64,000 nt of DNA, taken from assembly GCA_035474375.1 (NCBI GenBank), contig DATINJ010000269.1, positions 1 through 64,000 of the forward strand, given 5' to 3'. The position numbers were made by a program, and so were the translations under genes. Within the stretch, counting starts at the first letter, position 1. Each line of letters begins with the position of its first letter. The notes under the pieces are model-generated. The model saw only the letters and a list, made by a program, of their open reading frames with translations, was not told where the DNA came from and ran no database searches. Shown in pieces: positions 1 through 9,600 of this stretch. This DNA is from JANNPJ01 sp035474375 (GTDB lineage: Bacteria; Actinomycetota; Actinomycetes; Actinomycetales; Kineosporiaceae).

Positions 1-651
1 TCCTGCATGAGGTACACGGTGCCGGGTGGGTGTCCGGAGCGCGGCCGTGGAGAGCATTCTGTGGACAACACGGGCGTCGGGGAGGCTGTGGAGGACAAGG
101 CTGCGGGCGAGACGGGCTCCGAGAGCAGGAGCGCTCAGCCCGACGGTGTCTTGATCAAAGTGAGTCTGGTATCGGTGGAGCAATACCAAAGTCGCGTTGA
201 TCAAGACACCGTCGCTGATGTGCGGTCGCGAGGTAGCCGGGAGGTCGCTCTGGGTGCGGCAGAGCGGTCTCGTCGGGCCTGAGGGTTGTGGAGGACGCGC
301 TGCGCGGGCAAGCCGTGCGCACGCGTGCCGGGGTGCCGGGGGTCGGCTCGGGTGCCGCCAGTCGAGCCACGCTGGGCAGGCGAGGTGGAGTCGGGCGCCG
401 ACATACACTTAACTGTCGCCTGATAGGAAGCGGTGGTCGGCAGCCGATGAAGGCGTCGAGAACCCGGTTGGCTGGGGGGATGTCGGCAACGTCGCCGAAA
501 CCTGAACAGGGCAGATTCACCGAGATCATCAGCGTGCCGTTACCCGGCGGCAGGCCTGGATGCCTACGCCACCGTAGGCTCCGGCATGCGGCGCTCGACT
601 AGAGCCGTCCCCTGGCACGATGGCGAGGGCGCAGAACAGGAAGGGACCGGA
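1..651. other. gene-free leader region upstream of glnA2
   Basis: No convincing gene is seen in this stretch. Short open frames on both strands lack a ribosome binding site and recognisable protein composition. It holds a DnaA-box-like 9-mer TGTGGACAA at 60-68 (reverse complement TTGTCCACA, the form preferred in Streptomyces) and a long inverted repeat at 142-213, listed separately. No clear GlnR box was found before the glutamine synthetase gene. Confidence 0.5.
142..213. repeat. 72-bp inverted repeat, 17-bp perfect arms
   Basis: GACGGTGTCTTGATCAA at 142-158 is exactly repeated in reverse complement at 197-213. The 38-nt interior also carries a shorter pair, TGGTAT/ATACCA. There is no T-tract, and the long loop is unlike a standard terminator. 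It resembles four or five other intergenic palindromes in this window in size and layout but not in arm sequence. Confidence 0.75.
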
Positions 652-1989
652 ATGGACAGGCAGCAGGAGTTCGTACTCCGCTCGATCGAAGAGAGAGACA
701 TCCGGTTCGTCCGGCTGTGGTTCACGGACATTCTGGGGTCGCTGAAATCGGTTGCCGTCGCTCCGGCCGAACTCGAGGGTGCGTTCGCCGAGGGGATTGG
801 CTTCGACGGCTCGGCGATCGAAGGTCTGGCTCGGGTTCATGAGGCGGACATGCTGGCCAAGCCAGACCCCTCCACCTTCCAGGTGTTGCCCTGGCGTGGT
901 GAACACCTGGGTACCGCACGGATGTTCTGCGACGTCCTGACGCCGGACGGCGAGGCCGCCCTGATGGACCCGCGCAACGTCCTGAAGCGTGCGCTGGCCA
1001 AGGCCGCCGAGCACGGGCTGACCTTCTACACCCACCCGGAGATCGAGTTCTACCTGGTCAAGGACCCGGTGACGCCCGGTCTGGAGCCAGAGCCGGTGGA
1101 CCAGGCGGGCTACTTCGATCACGTTCCGCGCGGCACCACGCACGACTTCCGCCGGGCTGCGATCGGTGTGCTGGAGGCGATGGGCATCTCGGTCGAGTTC
1201 AGCCATCATGAGGCCGGCCCGGGGCAGAACGAGATCGACCTGCGCTACGCCGACGCGCTGAGCATGGCCGACAACATCATGACCTTCCGGACCGTGCTCA
1301 AGGAGGTGGCCCTGGAGCAAGGGCTGTACGCCACCTTCATGCCCAAGCCGATGAACGCGCACCCCGGCTCCGGCATGCACACCCACTTCTCGCTGTTCGA
1401 GGGCGACCGCAATGCCTTCCACGAGGCCGGCGCGGAGTACCAGCTGAGCAAGACCGCCCGGCAGTTCATCGCGGGTCTGCTCAAGCACGCGGCGGAGATC
1501 ACCGCGGTGACGAACCAGTGGGTGAACTCCTACAAGCGGATCTGGGGCGGCGCCGAGGCCCCGGCTTACGTCTGCTGGGGGCACAACAACCGTTCTGCGC
1601 TGATCCGGGTACCGATGTACAAGCCCGGTAAGGGCCAGTCCACCCGGGTCGAGTACCGCGCGCTGGACAGCGCCTGCAACCCGTACCTGGCCTTCGCCGT
1701 GCTGCTCGCGGCCGGGCTGAAGGGCATCGAGGAGGGTCTCGACCTGCCGGACGGCGCGGACGACAACGTCTGGTCGCTGACCGACGCCGAGCGCCGGGCG
1801 ATGGGCATCACCCGGCTTCCGGAGAGCCTCGACCAGGCGATCTCGATCATGGAGGAGTCGGAGCTGGTGGCCGAGACCCTGGGCGAGGGGGTCTTCGACT
1901 ACTTCCTGCGCAACAAGCGCCAGGAATGGGCGGACTACCGCAACCAGGTCACGCCGTTCGAACTCAAGCGCTACCTGCCGATGCTGTAG
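652..1989 (+). CDS. glnA2: type I glutamine synthetase, GlnA2-like
   Basis: Makes glutamine, or a related gamma-glutamyl amide, from glutamate, an amine and ATP in the cytoplasm. The 445-residue product has the beta-grasp domain followed by the catalytic domain, with the expected motifs FDGSAIEG, PEIEFYL, NAHPGSGMHTH and the arginine-rich NNRSALIRVP. The start at 652 follows a purine-rich AGGAAGGG and gives the family length; an in-frame start at 586 would add 22 unlikely residues. Near the C terminus, where GlnA1 has the adenylylation tyrosine, this protein reads DDNVWSLTD, so GlnE probably does not modify it there. Together with the nearby glnE this fits GlnA2 of Mycobacterium (Rv2222c). 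Some relatives act on polyamines or other amines, so glutamine may not be the real product. Confidence 0.88.
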   Translation: MDRQQEFVLRSIEERDIRFVRLWFTDILGSLKSVAVAPAELEGAFAEGIGFDGSAIEGLARVHEADMLAKPDPSTFQVLPWRGEHLGTARMFCDVLTPDGEAALMDPRNVLKRALAKAAEHGLTFYTHPEIEFYLVKDPVTPGLEPEPVDQAGYFDHVPRGTTHDFRRAAIGVLEAMGISVEFSHHEAGPGQNEIDLRYADALSMADNIMTFRTVLKEVALEQGLYATFMPKPMNAHPGSGMHTHFSLFEGDRNAFHEAGAEYQLSKTARQFIAGLLKHAAEITAVTNQWVNSYKRIWGGAEAPAYVCWGHNNRSALIRVPMYKPGKGQSTRVEYRALDSACNPYLAFAVLLAAGLKGIEEGLDLPDGADDNVWSLTDAERRAMGITRLPESLDQAISIMEESELVAETLGEGVFDYFLRNKRQEWADYRNQVTPFELKRYLPML

Positions 1990-2022
1990 GCACGGGCCAG
2001 CGCCTGTTTCATAGGCGGAATG

Positions 2023-2075
2023 CAGCCCTTCGGGTCGACAGTCGATTTCTGCCGACCCGAAGGGCTGTCAGTTTT
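2023..2075 (+). terminator. intrinsic terminator after glnA2
   Basis: CAGCCCTTCGGGTCG at 2023-2037 pairs perfectly with CGACCCGAAGGGCTG at 2053-2067 and is followed by TCAGTTTT. The stem of 15 bp with a 15-nt loop and a short T-run is a good rho-independent terminator. Confidence 0.85.
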
Positions 2076-2078
2076 CGT

Positions 2079-2161
2079 GGGGCCGTTTGAACACGCAGAT
2101 CGAGACCAAAGGCCCAGGTGGGCGCGGCGGCGGTCGTCGTTGTGCGTGTTCAAACGGCCCC
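2079..2161. repeat. 83-bp inverted repeat, 19-bp perfect arms
   Basis: GGGGCCGTTTGAACACGCA at 2079-2097 is mirrored exactly at 2143-2161 around a 45-nt GC-rich interior. It lies directly after the glnA2 terminator and 52 bp before the ATP-grasp gene. Because a terminator is already present, this second palindrome is probably something else, for example a REP-like element or a boundary of the AT-richer gene that follows. Confidence 0.75.
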
Positions 2162-2213
2162 TCCGGTTCGACTGCCCGGCTGAGAAACTGTGCCTACGGT
2201 TAGGAGACTCAAG

Positions 2214-3170
2214 ATGCCGGATAATCATTGCATCGCTTTGGTGACATCCAAACGCTTTCCAGAAGATCACTGGATTGATGCTGACTCGATTCCGCTAGCC
2301 AAGTCATTGGAGAATCTGGGCTGCGAAGTTGTGTCAGTATCCTGGGATGATGGCTCAGTTGATTGGGCTCAATACGATCTTCTGATCATGCAATCTCCTT
2401 GGAGTGGATGGAATGATCTGAACTCCTTCGCTAAATGGTTAGATCATATTCAGGCGATAGGCGTCGAAACCTTCAATCCGATGTCGTTGCTTCGCGCGGG
2501 ACTTGATAAGATTTACTTGATCGAGTTGGCGGCCTCCGGAATAGCTACTGTTCCGACGGCATATCTTCGCCCTGGATCTACGAAATCATCAACCGATCTG
2601 ACGGATTATCTGCGGTCGCTGGTGCCGGGCGAGAAATTTTCGCGGCGGTCCATCGTCGTCAAGCCCGCATCTTCTGGCGGGTCCCTAAGAACGGCCGAAT
2701 ACGACTGTGAGCATTTGTCGGATGCGGTTGAACATGTGCGGGAACTACACGCTCTCGACATGAACGTTCTTATCCAGCCCTACATTCAAACTATTGATAC
2801 CTTGCGTGAGATTGGCGTCATTACCATTGGGGAAGAAATTTCTCACACCATCTCCAAGCGAGCGATCCTCCAGGTTGGAAGTAGCGACCGAGCCTTCCAT
2901 CCAGATCCCCGTCCGTATCCACAATTGACGGCGCGTCAGCGAGAGCAGATTTTGACTACGCGTGCGGCCTTCCTTGAGCTGTCCAGTACGGCGTCGGCTG
3001 CCCCTTCATCCGTGCGCCTAGATTTCCTTTTCGACCCTGCTGATTCCGAGCGTCTACTGCTACTCGAAATCGAGTCAGTCGCGCCTGTGAAGTTCTTGGG
3101 CCTATTCGACGGTGCTAGCGATCGGCTTGCGTCAGCCATGCTGGCCTCTTGCCCTGGATACGTCACCTAA
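2214..3170 (+). CDS. ATP-grasp domain protein, DcsG-like
   Basis: A 318-residue protein with the layout of small ATP-grasp ligases that join a carboxylate to an amine through an acyl-phosphate. The N-terminal half has the family phrase LLIMQSPWSGW and later DKIYLIELAASGIATVPT; the centre has the ATP-binding VVKPASSGGS; the C-terminal part has RLDFLF and LLEIESV, the usual Mg-binding region. The pattern resembles DcsG of cycloserine biosynthesis and related uncharacterised proteins. The ATG at 2214 follows AGGAGA. Base composition is clearly lower in GC than the flanks (hand counts of 30/60 at 2281-2340 and 26/60 at 2401-2460, against 38/60 at 1021-1080 in glnA2), which suggests recent transfer. 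It ends 8 bp inside the converging acyltransferase gene. Substrates are unknown. Confidence 0.78.
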   Translation: MPDNHCIALVTSKRFPEDHWIDADSIPLAKSLENLGCEVVSVSWDDGSVDWAQYDLLIMQSPWSGWNDLNSFAKWLDHIQAIGVETFNPMSLLRAGLDKIYLIELAASGIATVPTAYLRPGSTKSSTDLTDYLRSLVPGEKFSRRSIVVKPASSGGSLRTAEYDCEHLSDAVEHVRELHALDMNVLIQPYIQTIDTLREIGVITIGEEISHTISKRAILQVGSSDRAFHPDPRPYPQLTARQREQILTTRAAFLELSSTASAAPSSVRLDFLFDPADSERLLLLEIESVAPVKFLGLFDGASDRLASAMLASCPGYVT

Positions 3171-4431
3171 CAGGAGGCTGGGCCTTCACGTCGCTGGCCG
3201 GTACCTCGGTCGTTGGAAGGCCGCGAAGAGAGGACCAGTGCGCGCCTTGGCTCTGTACTGCCAGCGCCAGAGCTTTCCAGGACCGGTACCGCTGGAAGGG
3301 GGCCTCGAAGATCATCGAAAACAGCCACGCCGCTACCACTGAGATCGGCACCGCGAGGATCAAGGTGAACCAGAAGGCCGATAGGCCGGGCTCGAAGAAG
3401 TGCCTGGCAACCCTGCGGCTAATCACCATGACGATCGGCAAATGAATGAGATAAAGGCTGTACGAGAAGGCGCCGAGATTGCGCACCGGTCGGGTGGCCA
3501 AGAACCACACGAGCGCCGCGGGCCGACCGGTGGCCACGGCCACGATCAGCATCGCCATCGCCGGCCCGACCGCGAGATCGATCCAGAAGTAATGGTCCAT
3601 CGTCCAGACCGCACCCTTGGCACTCATCAGTAGCAGCACCGGGGCGACGGCAAGCGCAGCCAGCCAATGCCAGGGCAAGTCGCGGACCCGGTCACGTGCC
3701 ACCACGATGCCGGCGCTCACCAAGCCCGCAGCGAAGATCGGGGCGAGATGCGGGGTGAGTCCAATCCTTCCCTGTTCTGGGTTCATATTCGAGGACAGCA
3801 ACCCCAGGGCAATCACCGGTAGGCAGACGCCGGCAAGCAGAGCCACCGCGCCCAGACGGCGACGGATCAACAGCAGCAGCGGAAAAGCGAGGTACAGCTC
3901 GGCCTCGATCCCGATCGACCAGAAAGCCCCGTTGGGCGTCGGCGCCCAGACCATGTCCTGCAGCAACAAGCTGAAGACGACTAACGACTTACTGGTCGGT
4001 GGCCCGAAATGCGACGCCGGGACGATCACCCAGGCGATCGCCACGCTGAATACCAGGGCAGCCCAATAGGGCGGCAGAATCCGCCAGGCTCGCCGTGCAG
4101 CAAACCGCCTCAGACCGCCCAACTGCCAGCCGTTGCCCGCAGCCGAGATGGCAAGGGAAAACCCGGACAGCATCAGGAAGAAAACTACGGCGAGTCGCCC
4201 GTACATCAGCACGCCGAGCCAGGCCGGGCCCGGATTGGCGGGAAACTTGGGAACGGTGTAGAGCCAGCAGTGGAAGATCACCACGTAGAGCGCAGCCAAC
4301 CCGCGAAGCCCGTCCAGGCCCGCCAAGCGACTGCGGTCCACCCCCTGAGGCAAGGCGGCATCGGTCGGGATGCGGTCAGCGGTCTGCACCGAGGGGTGAG
4401 GACTCACCGGCCCGCCTGGATGGCTCGTCAA
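3163..4431 (-). CDS. acyltransferase 3 family membrane protein
   Basis: An integral membrane O-acyltransferase of the OafA/YrhL type, which typically acetylates cell-surface sugars or lipids. The 422-residue product opens, after a polar tail of about 35 residues, with RLAGLDGLRGLAALYVVIFH, including the family's conserved histidine, and then shows about ten hydrophobic segments ending in SYSLYLIHLPIV. The start is a TTG at 4431 with AGGAAG six bases upstream, so a slightly shorter N terminus is possible. It converges with and overlaps the ATP-grasp gene by 8 bp. The acyl donor and acceptor cannot be told from sequence. Confidence 0.85.
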   Translation of the reverse strand: MTSHPGGPVSPHPSVQTADRIPTDAALPQGVDRSRLAGLDGLRGLAALYVVIFHCWLYTVPKFPANPGPAWLGVLMYGRLAVVFFLMLSGFSLAISAAGNGWQLGGLRRFAARRAWRILPPYWAALVFSVAIAWVIVPASHFGPPTSKSLVVFSLLLQDMVWAPTPNGAFWSIGIEAELYLAFPLLLLIRRRLGAVALLAGVCLPVIALGLLSSNMNPEQGRIGLTPHLAPIFAAGLVSAGIVVARDRVRDLPWHWLAALAVAPVLLLMSAKGAVWTMDHYFWIDLAVGPAMAMLIVAVATGRPAALVWFLATRPVRNLGAFSYSLYLIHLPIVMVISRRVARHFFEPGLSAFWFTLILAVPISVVAAWLFSMIFEAPFQRYRSWKALALAVQSQGAHWSSLRGLPTTEVPASDVKAQPPVR

Positions 4432-4614
4432 GATGCGCTTCCTGTCCTCTCGTGGCGCCCCCAGTGGACGAAGGCCGTGCTGTCGGTCGCTGTCGCCTAC
4501 TGGCCCATACGCCCCGCTCTTCCGGACGGTTCAATTATCAGCAACTAGACCATTCAGTCCGCTCCACTCGCGTTCCGGGGCCACCAGAGCCGCCCGTCCC
4601 GAGTGTTTGGCCGC

Positions 4615-4653
4615 GTTCACCCGAACTGTTCACCCGAACTGTTCACCCGAACT
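4615..4653. repeat. three tandem 13-bp repeats
   Basis: GTTCACCCGAACT occurs three times head to tail (4615-4627, 4628-4640, 4641-4653). Each unit contains GTTC-N4-GAAC, an imperfect dyad. The last copy covers the stop codon of the CYTH gene; the others lie in the spacer towards the acyltransferase start. It could be replication slippage or a set of operator sites. Confidence 0.7.
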
Positions 4654-5191
4654 CTGCCAGCCAGCTGAGCAACTCGCTGCGGTCGGTCGAGGCCAAGCGG
4701 CCACCAGTGAAGCGGACGTCGTCGGTCACCTCGGTGATGCAGTGCGGCGCGACGAAGGCATTTGCGGCCTCGTCCGAGGTGAACTCGGCCTCGGCCAGGA
4801 CCAGGCCGCTGAACGGTCCATCGAAGATATCGATGCCCAGCGGGGGGATGCTGAGCCGGGTCTTGGACAGGACGACCGCAGGCAGGGTTGCCAACACCTG
4901 GTACTCGGCGCGGGTGAGGTACGTGGTGGTGATCAATCCTTGGACGGCGCCCGGGCGATGTGCGGGCACCTTCTGGGTGAACTTGTGTTCGTCGCGGTCC
5001 CCGCCCGGGTACTGGGTGAGACGTAGACGAAGCCGCGTTCCCGTCAGGTACCGGTCGGTGATCCGCCGAACCGTGAGGGCTTCGGTGACCGCGGGTGCCG
5101 CAGCCAAGAGGAAGCGTCGTTCGCGCTCGATCCGCGCGTACTTACCCTCGCGCAGCGACGTGGGCGGGTCCGTCTGGGATGGGTTCGGCAT
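4643..5191 (-). CDS. CYTH-domain (triphosphate tunnel) protein
   Basis: A 182-residue protein with the hallmarks of the CYTH/triphosphate tunnel family: an acidic-basic start IERERRFLL (the family signature is ExExK), then strand-like stretches RLRLT, FTQKVP, KTRLSI and LVLAEAEF with alternating charged residues that line the tunnel. Family members hydrolyse inorganic triphosphate or thiamine triphosphate, or make cAMP; which one applies is not clear. The first residue of the usual signature is shifted, so activity should not be assumed. The ATG at 5191 has TAGCCT exactly six bases upstream and no Shine-Dalgarno sequence, suggesting a leaderless transcript. Confidence 0.72.
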   Translation of the reverse strand: MPNPSQTDPPTSLREGKYARIERERRFLLAAAPAVTEALTVRRITDRYLTGTRLRLRLTQYPGGDRDEHKFTQKVPAHRPGAVQGLITTTYLTRAEYQVLATLPAVVLSKTRLSIPPLGIDIFDGPFSGLVLAEAEFTSDEAANAFVAPHCITEVTDDVRFTGGRLASTDRSELLSWLAEFG

Positions 5192-5302
5192 CTGTCGAGG
5201 CTACGGCTCAGTGCCTGAGTTGCCCCGAATTGCAGACTTGGTGGGACCAAGGGTGGTGCCCGGCGCCGACTCGGCACAGACTCGTCTTCGGAGGTGATGG
5301 CT

Positions 5303-5776
5303 ATGTCTGAGGACCTTCCCGGCCCGTCGCGGACGTTCCGGATGACCCCTGGGCGTCGCATCGGAGATGCGCTCATCGGCCAGCTGATTCGCGTCGGCGT
5401 GGTCCCGCACTCATACCTGATGACCACGATCGGCCGGAAGACCGGCCAGCCGCGCACGACCCCGGTCACGATCGTCGAATGGGCCGGTCGACGCTGGCTG
5501 GTTGCCCCCTACGGCCCGGTCTCCTGGGTACATAACGCCCGCGCCGCGGGGTGGGTGACGCTTCGGCGAGCCGGCCGATCAACGAGGTACACCGTTCGGG
5601 CGGCGCAACCCGAGGAGGCCGGTCCCGTGCTCAAGCAGTACGTCGAGATATCCCGGCCCACCCGACCGTACTTCCGGGCGGCGCCGGACGCTCCGGTGGA
5701 CCAGTTCATCGCCGAGGCCGACCAGCACCCCGTCTTCGAACTGACACCGGTCACGCCAGCCTCGACCGGTGGCTAG
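5303..5776 (+). CDS. F420-dependent Ddn-type nitroreductase family protein
   Basis: A 157-residue split-barrel protein of the deazaflavin (F420)-dependent reductase family typified by Ddn of M. tuberculosis. Visible family features are TTIGRKTGQPRTTPV, WLVAPYGPVSWVHNARA and VTLRRAGR, which in relatives bind F420. These enzymes reduce quinones and various xenobiotics; the natural substrate here is unknown. The ATG at 5303 sits seven bases after GGAGG; ATG 5297 and GTG 5294 are alternatives. The presence of the gene implies an F420-producing host. Confidence 0.85.
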   Translation: MSEDLPGPSRTFRMTPGRRIGDALIGQLIRVGVVPHSYLMTTIGRKTGQPRTTPVTIVEWAGRRWLVAPYGPVSWVHNARAAGWVTLRRAGRSTRYTVRAAQPEEAGPVLKQYVEISRPTRPYFRAAPDAPVDQFIAEADQHPVFELTPVTPASTGG

Positions 5777-5834
5777 CACCTCTCGCCGAGCCCGGTTGCC
5801 CACCTCTGGCCGGTCGGGAGGTAGCGTGCCGCAG

Positions 5835-5876
5835 GTGAGCGCCTCCTGCTACCTCCACGATCGGTTGAACCGGTGA
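5835..5876 (+). CDS. possible 13-codon leader ORF upstream of amidotransferase
   Basis: A GTG at 5835 opens a 13-codon frame (VSASCYLHDRLNR) whose TGA at 5874-5876 overlaps the GTG start of the next gene at 5873. A TAGCGT element lies seven bases before the GTG, the spacing expected for a leaderless mRNA. If real, translation of this peptide would deliver ribosomes to the amidotransferase start. No protein homology can be claimed for such a short peptide. Confidence 0.3.
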   Translation: MSASCYLHDRLNR

Positions 5877-6637
5877 AAGACCTGTTGAAGGGCCGGGTGC
5901 TGGTCGTCGAGCATGAGCCTGACGCCGGCCTGAGCATGATGGGTGACCACCTGGACACTCACGTCCAGGTGGTCCGGCCGTATCTCGGCGAGTCACTCCC
6001 GGAGTCGGTGGGGGAGCCGGCGGACTACGTCGGGCTGATCGTGCTGGGTGGGTCGATGGGGGCGTGGGACGACGAGGTCGCGCCCTGGCTGCCCACCACC
6101 CGTCGGCTGCTGGCGGACGCCGTCCACAGGCAGGTACCGACCCTCGGGATCTGTCTTGGTGCGCAACTGCTCGCGGCCGCCTGCGGTGGGGTGGTGGAGC
6201 GTGGCGCCGCCGGGCTGGAGGTCGGGCTGGCCCCGGTCACCGCGCTACCGGTCGCGGCGGGGGATCCGTTCTTCGGTCCGGTGGCCTCGGCGGTCGGCCT
6301 GCAGTGGCAGGCCAGCCAGTACCACAACGACGCGGTGACCGAGCTGCCCGTCGATGCTGAGCTGATGGTCTCCGGAGATCGCTACCGCCAGCAGGGTTTT
6401 CGGGTCGGGTCGGCAGCCTGGGGGGTGCAGTATCACCCAGAGGTCTCGATCGAGCTGTTTGCCGGGTGGGTCGCCAATGGGCAGCGGTCGGGTGAGCTGC
6501 CGGCCGACGCCGCGCACCTGCTCGAGGAGGCACGGGCTGGTTCCGCAGCCCTGTCCCGGTTGGCGGCCGCGCATTCCCAGGCCTTCCTGGCCGTCATCCA
6601 ATCGGCAGCCAGACCCGAGGCGGAGGCATCCGCGTGA
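5873..6637 (+). CDS. class I glutamine amidotransferase (GMP synthase-like)
   Basis: A 254-residue stand-alone GATase-1 domain. The catalytic triad is visible: Cys94 in LGICLGAQ, His188 and Glu190 in VQYHPEVS. Such proteins release ammonia from glutamine for a partner enzyme, or hydrolyse gamma-glutamyl compounds as in the polyamine pathway. It lies just upstream of glnE and in the same direction, with a 27-bp gap, so it may be co-transcribed with nitrogen metabolism genes. The GTG at 5873 lacks a strong ribosome binding site and overlaps the stop of a possible 13-codon leader frame. The synthetase partner is not evident. Confidence 0.82.
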   Translation: MKDLLKGRVLVVEHEPDAGLSMMGDHLDTHVQVVRPYLGESLPESVGEPADYVGLIVLGGSMGAWDDEVAPWLPTTRRLLADAVHRQVPTLGICLGAQLLAAACGGVVERGAAGLEVGLAPVTALPVAAGDPFFGPVASAVGLQWQASQYHNDAVTELPVDAELMVSGDRYRQQGFRVGSAAWGVQYHPEVSIELFAGWVANGQRSGELPADAAHLLEEARAGSAALSRLAAAHSQAFLAVIQSAARPEAEASA

Positions 6638-6664
6638 CCAGGTTCGGCCCGGTCCAGACCACCG

Positions 6665-9600
6665 GTGACCCGGTTCGCCGACTACGTTGATCCTGTGACG
6701 ACGGCGCGGCAGGAGAGTTTCGTTGCTCGGCTGGCCCGTTTGGGTTTCGCCGATCCGTCGCGCGCGGAAAATCTGCTCGCCGACCCGGCAATGGCCCCGC
6801 TGGTCGGGCCGGTTCCGCTGGGCCTGGCCGAGCCCCAGCAGCAGGACGCGGCCCTGGACAAGGAACGCGGTTGGCTGGCCGCGCTGATTGATACCGCTGA
6901 TCCCGATCTCGCCCTGTTCGGCCTGCTGCGGCTGTTCGAGGCGATGCCTTCGGCTACCGATCAGGAGGAGTTGCGGGCCGCACTGACCGAGGACGGGACG
7001 GTACGGCAGCGGTTGTTCGCCGTTCTCGGGGCGTCGGCCGCGCTCGGGGACCATCTCGCCCGGCATCCCGAGCACTGGCTGGTGCTGCGCGAAGACAACC
7101 TGCCAGAGTCCCAGACTGCGTCCGACCCGGAATCCGTGATCTGGGATCCCGTACAGGTCAGCCCGGAGGCGCTGCGGGGCGAACTGCTCCGATCGGTCGG
7201 TGCCGATCCGCAGGCCGACGTGCCGGTCGCCACCGTTGACGTGCCGGCGGGTACGGATGCGCTGCGGGTCGCTTACCGCCGTCGGCTGCTGTCGCTCGCG
7301 GCCCGGGACCTGGCCGTGCCAGACCCGTTGAGCGTCGTCCAGGCGATTGCCCTGGAACTGGCGGACCTCGCTGCGGCTGCCCTGGAAGCGGCCCTCGCAC
7401 TGGCCCGGTCCGACCTCCCGGCCGAGGTCGAGGACTGCCGGATCGTCGTGCTGGGGATGGGCAAATGCGGTGGCCGGGAACTGAACTACGTCAGCGATGT
7501 CGACGTGATCTACGTCGTCGAACCGATGGACGGCGGTGACGAGGCAGCAGCGCTGAGCACCGGTGCCCGGCTGGCCGGTGGGCTGGCCCGAATCTGCTCG
7601 GCCGCCACCGCCGAGGGCACGCTCTGGCCGGTCGACGCCAACCTCCGGCCCGAGGGTAAGCAAGGGCCACTGGTCCGCACCCTCGCCAGCCACCTCGCGT
7701 ACTACCAGCGTTGGGCGGCGACCTGGGAGTTCCAGGCCCTGCTGAAGGCCCGGCCGGTGGCCGGCGATCGCGCGCTCGGTGACGAATACCTGAAGCTGAT
7801 CGAGCCGCTGGTGTGGCGGGCCGCCGAGCGGGACAACTTCGTCGAAGACGTGCAGGCGATGCGCCGCCGGGTGGAGGGACACGTCCGAGGCCGGGACGCC
7901 GACCGGCAGCTCAAGCTCGGCGCCGGCGGCCTACGAGATGTCGAGTTCAGCGTTCAGCTGCTGCAACTCGTCCATGGCCGGGGAGATACCCGGTTGCGCA
8001 CGCCGAACACCTGGCTCGGGCTGGAGGCATTGAGCACCTACGGCTATGTCGGACGCGCGGATGCCGCCGAGATGGACCGCGCATACCGAATGTTGCGAGC
8101 GCTGGAGCACCGCATCCAGCTCTTCCGGCTCCAGCGCACGCATGTCCTGCCCTCCGGGGATGACGATCTGCGCCGGCTCGGGCGAAGCTTCGGCTTCCGT
8201 AACCACCCGGCTCAGCAACTCATCCAGCTCTGGCGCAAGCACGCGCTGGAGGTTCGCCGGCTGCACGAGAAGCTGTTCTACCGGCCGTTGCTGACCGCTG
8301 CCGCTCGGCTCAGTACGGACGAGGCCCGGTTGACTCCAGAGGCGGCGAACGCCCGGCTGGCCGCGCTCGGGTATCAGGATCCGATCGGCGCGATGCGGCA
8401 TTTGAGCGCCTTGACTGCCGGGGTCAGTCGACGGGCGGCGATCCAGCGGCAGTTGCTTCCGGTGATGCTCGGCTGGTTCGCGGACGGCGCGGACCCGGAC
8501 GCGGGGTTGCTGGATTTCCGCCGGCTCAGCGACACCCTTGGTTCCACCCACTGGTATCTGAAGATGTTGCGGGACACCGGTGCCGCGGCGGAGCGGCTGG
8601 CGCACGTGCTCTCGTCCAGCCAACTGGTCGCTGACCTGCTGCAGAAAGGGCCGGAGGCGGTCGCGCTGCTGGAAGCGGACGACGCGCTGCGCCCGCTGAA
8701 GCTGTCCGCGATGATCGCTTCGGTGCGCCTCGGCGCGGCCCGGCACGAGGGGGATCCGCTCGCGGCCGGGATGGCGGCTCGCGCGGTCCGGCGGCGGGAG
8801 ATCGTCCGGACGGCGGTCAGCGACATCGTCGGGCTCAGCGATATCCATGCCGTCGGCCGGGCGCTCAGCGATGCGGCCGTCGCAGCGCTCGACGGTGCGC
8901 TGGTCGCGGCGGCCGACGTGATCAAGCCGAAGTACGGCGGCACGCTGCCGACCCGGTTGTCGATCATCGCGGTCGGTCGGCTGGGCGGCCATGAGCTGAA
9001 CTACGGCAGCGACGCCGATGTGCTGTTCGTGCATCAGCCGGTACCGGACGCGGATCCGACCGCGGCGCAACAGGCAGCGCTGGCGACCTTCACCGAGGTC
9101 CGTCGGCTGCTCGGGGTGACCGGTCCGGAACCGGCACTGGTGGTGGACGCCGACCTGCGTCCGGAGGGTCGCCAGGGTGCGCTCGTTCGGTCGCTGGGCT
9201 CCTATGCGGAGTACTACTCGCGCTGGTCGGCGCCCTGGGAGGCACAGGCCCTGACTCGGGCCCGGCCGGTGGCTGGGGAACTTGACCTTGGCCAGGACTA
9301 CATCGATCTGATCGACCCGCTGCGGTATCCGCAAGGCGGCCTGAGCGAGAACTACGTGCGGGAGATCCGGCGGATCAAGGCCCGGGTGGAGGCCGAGCGA
9401 CTGCCTCGCGGCGCCGACCCGAACCGGCATCTGAAGCTCGGCCGTGGTGGCTTGGCGGACGTCGAATGGACCGTGCAACTGCTGCAGTTGCGGCACGGGT
9501 ACGAGGTCTCGGCGCTGCGCACCACCTGCACCATCGATGCGCTGGAGGGCGCCCGGGACGCCGGGTTGGTGAGCGCTGCGGATGCCGAAGTGATGATCGA

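Noticed and set aside
155..529. Minus-strand 124-residue frame before glnA2
   Set aside because: No ribosome binding site, Pro/Arg-rich composition typical of non-coding GC-rich DNA, and it crosses the inverted repeat.
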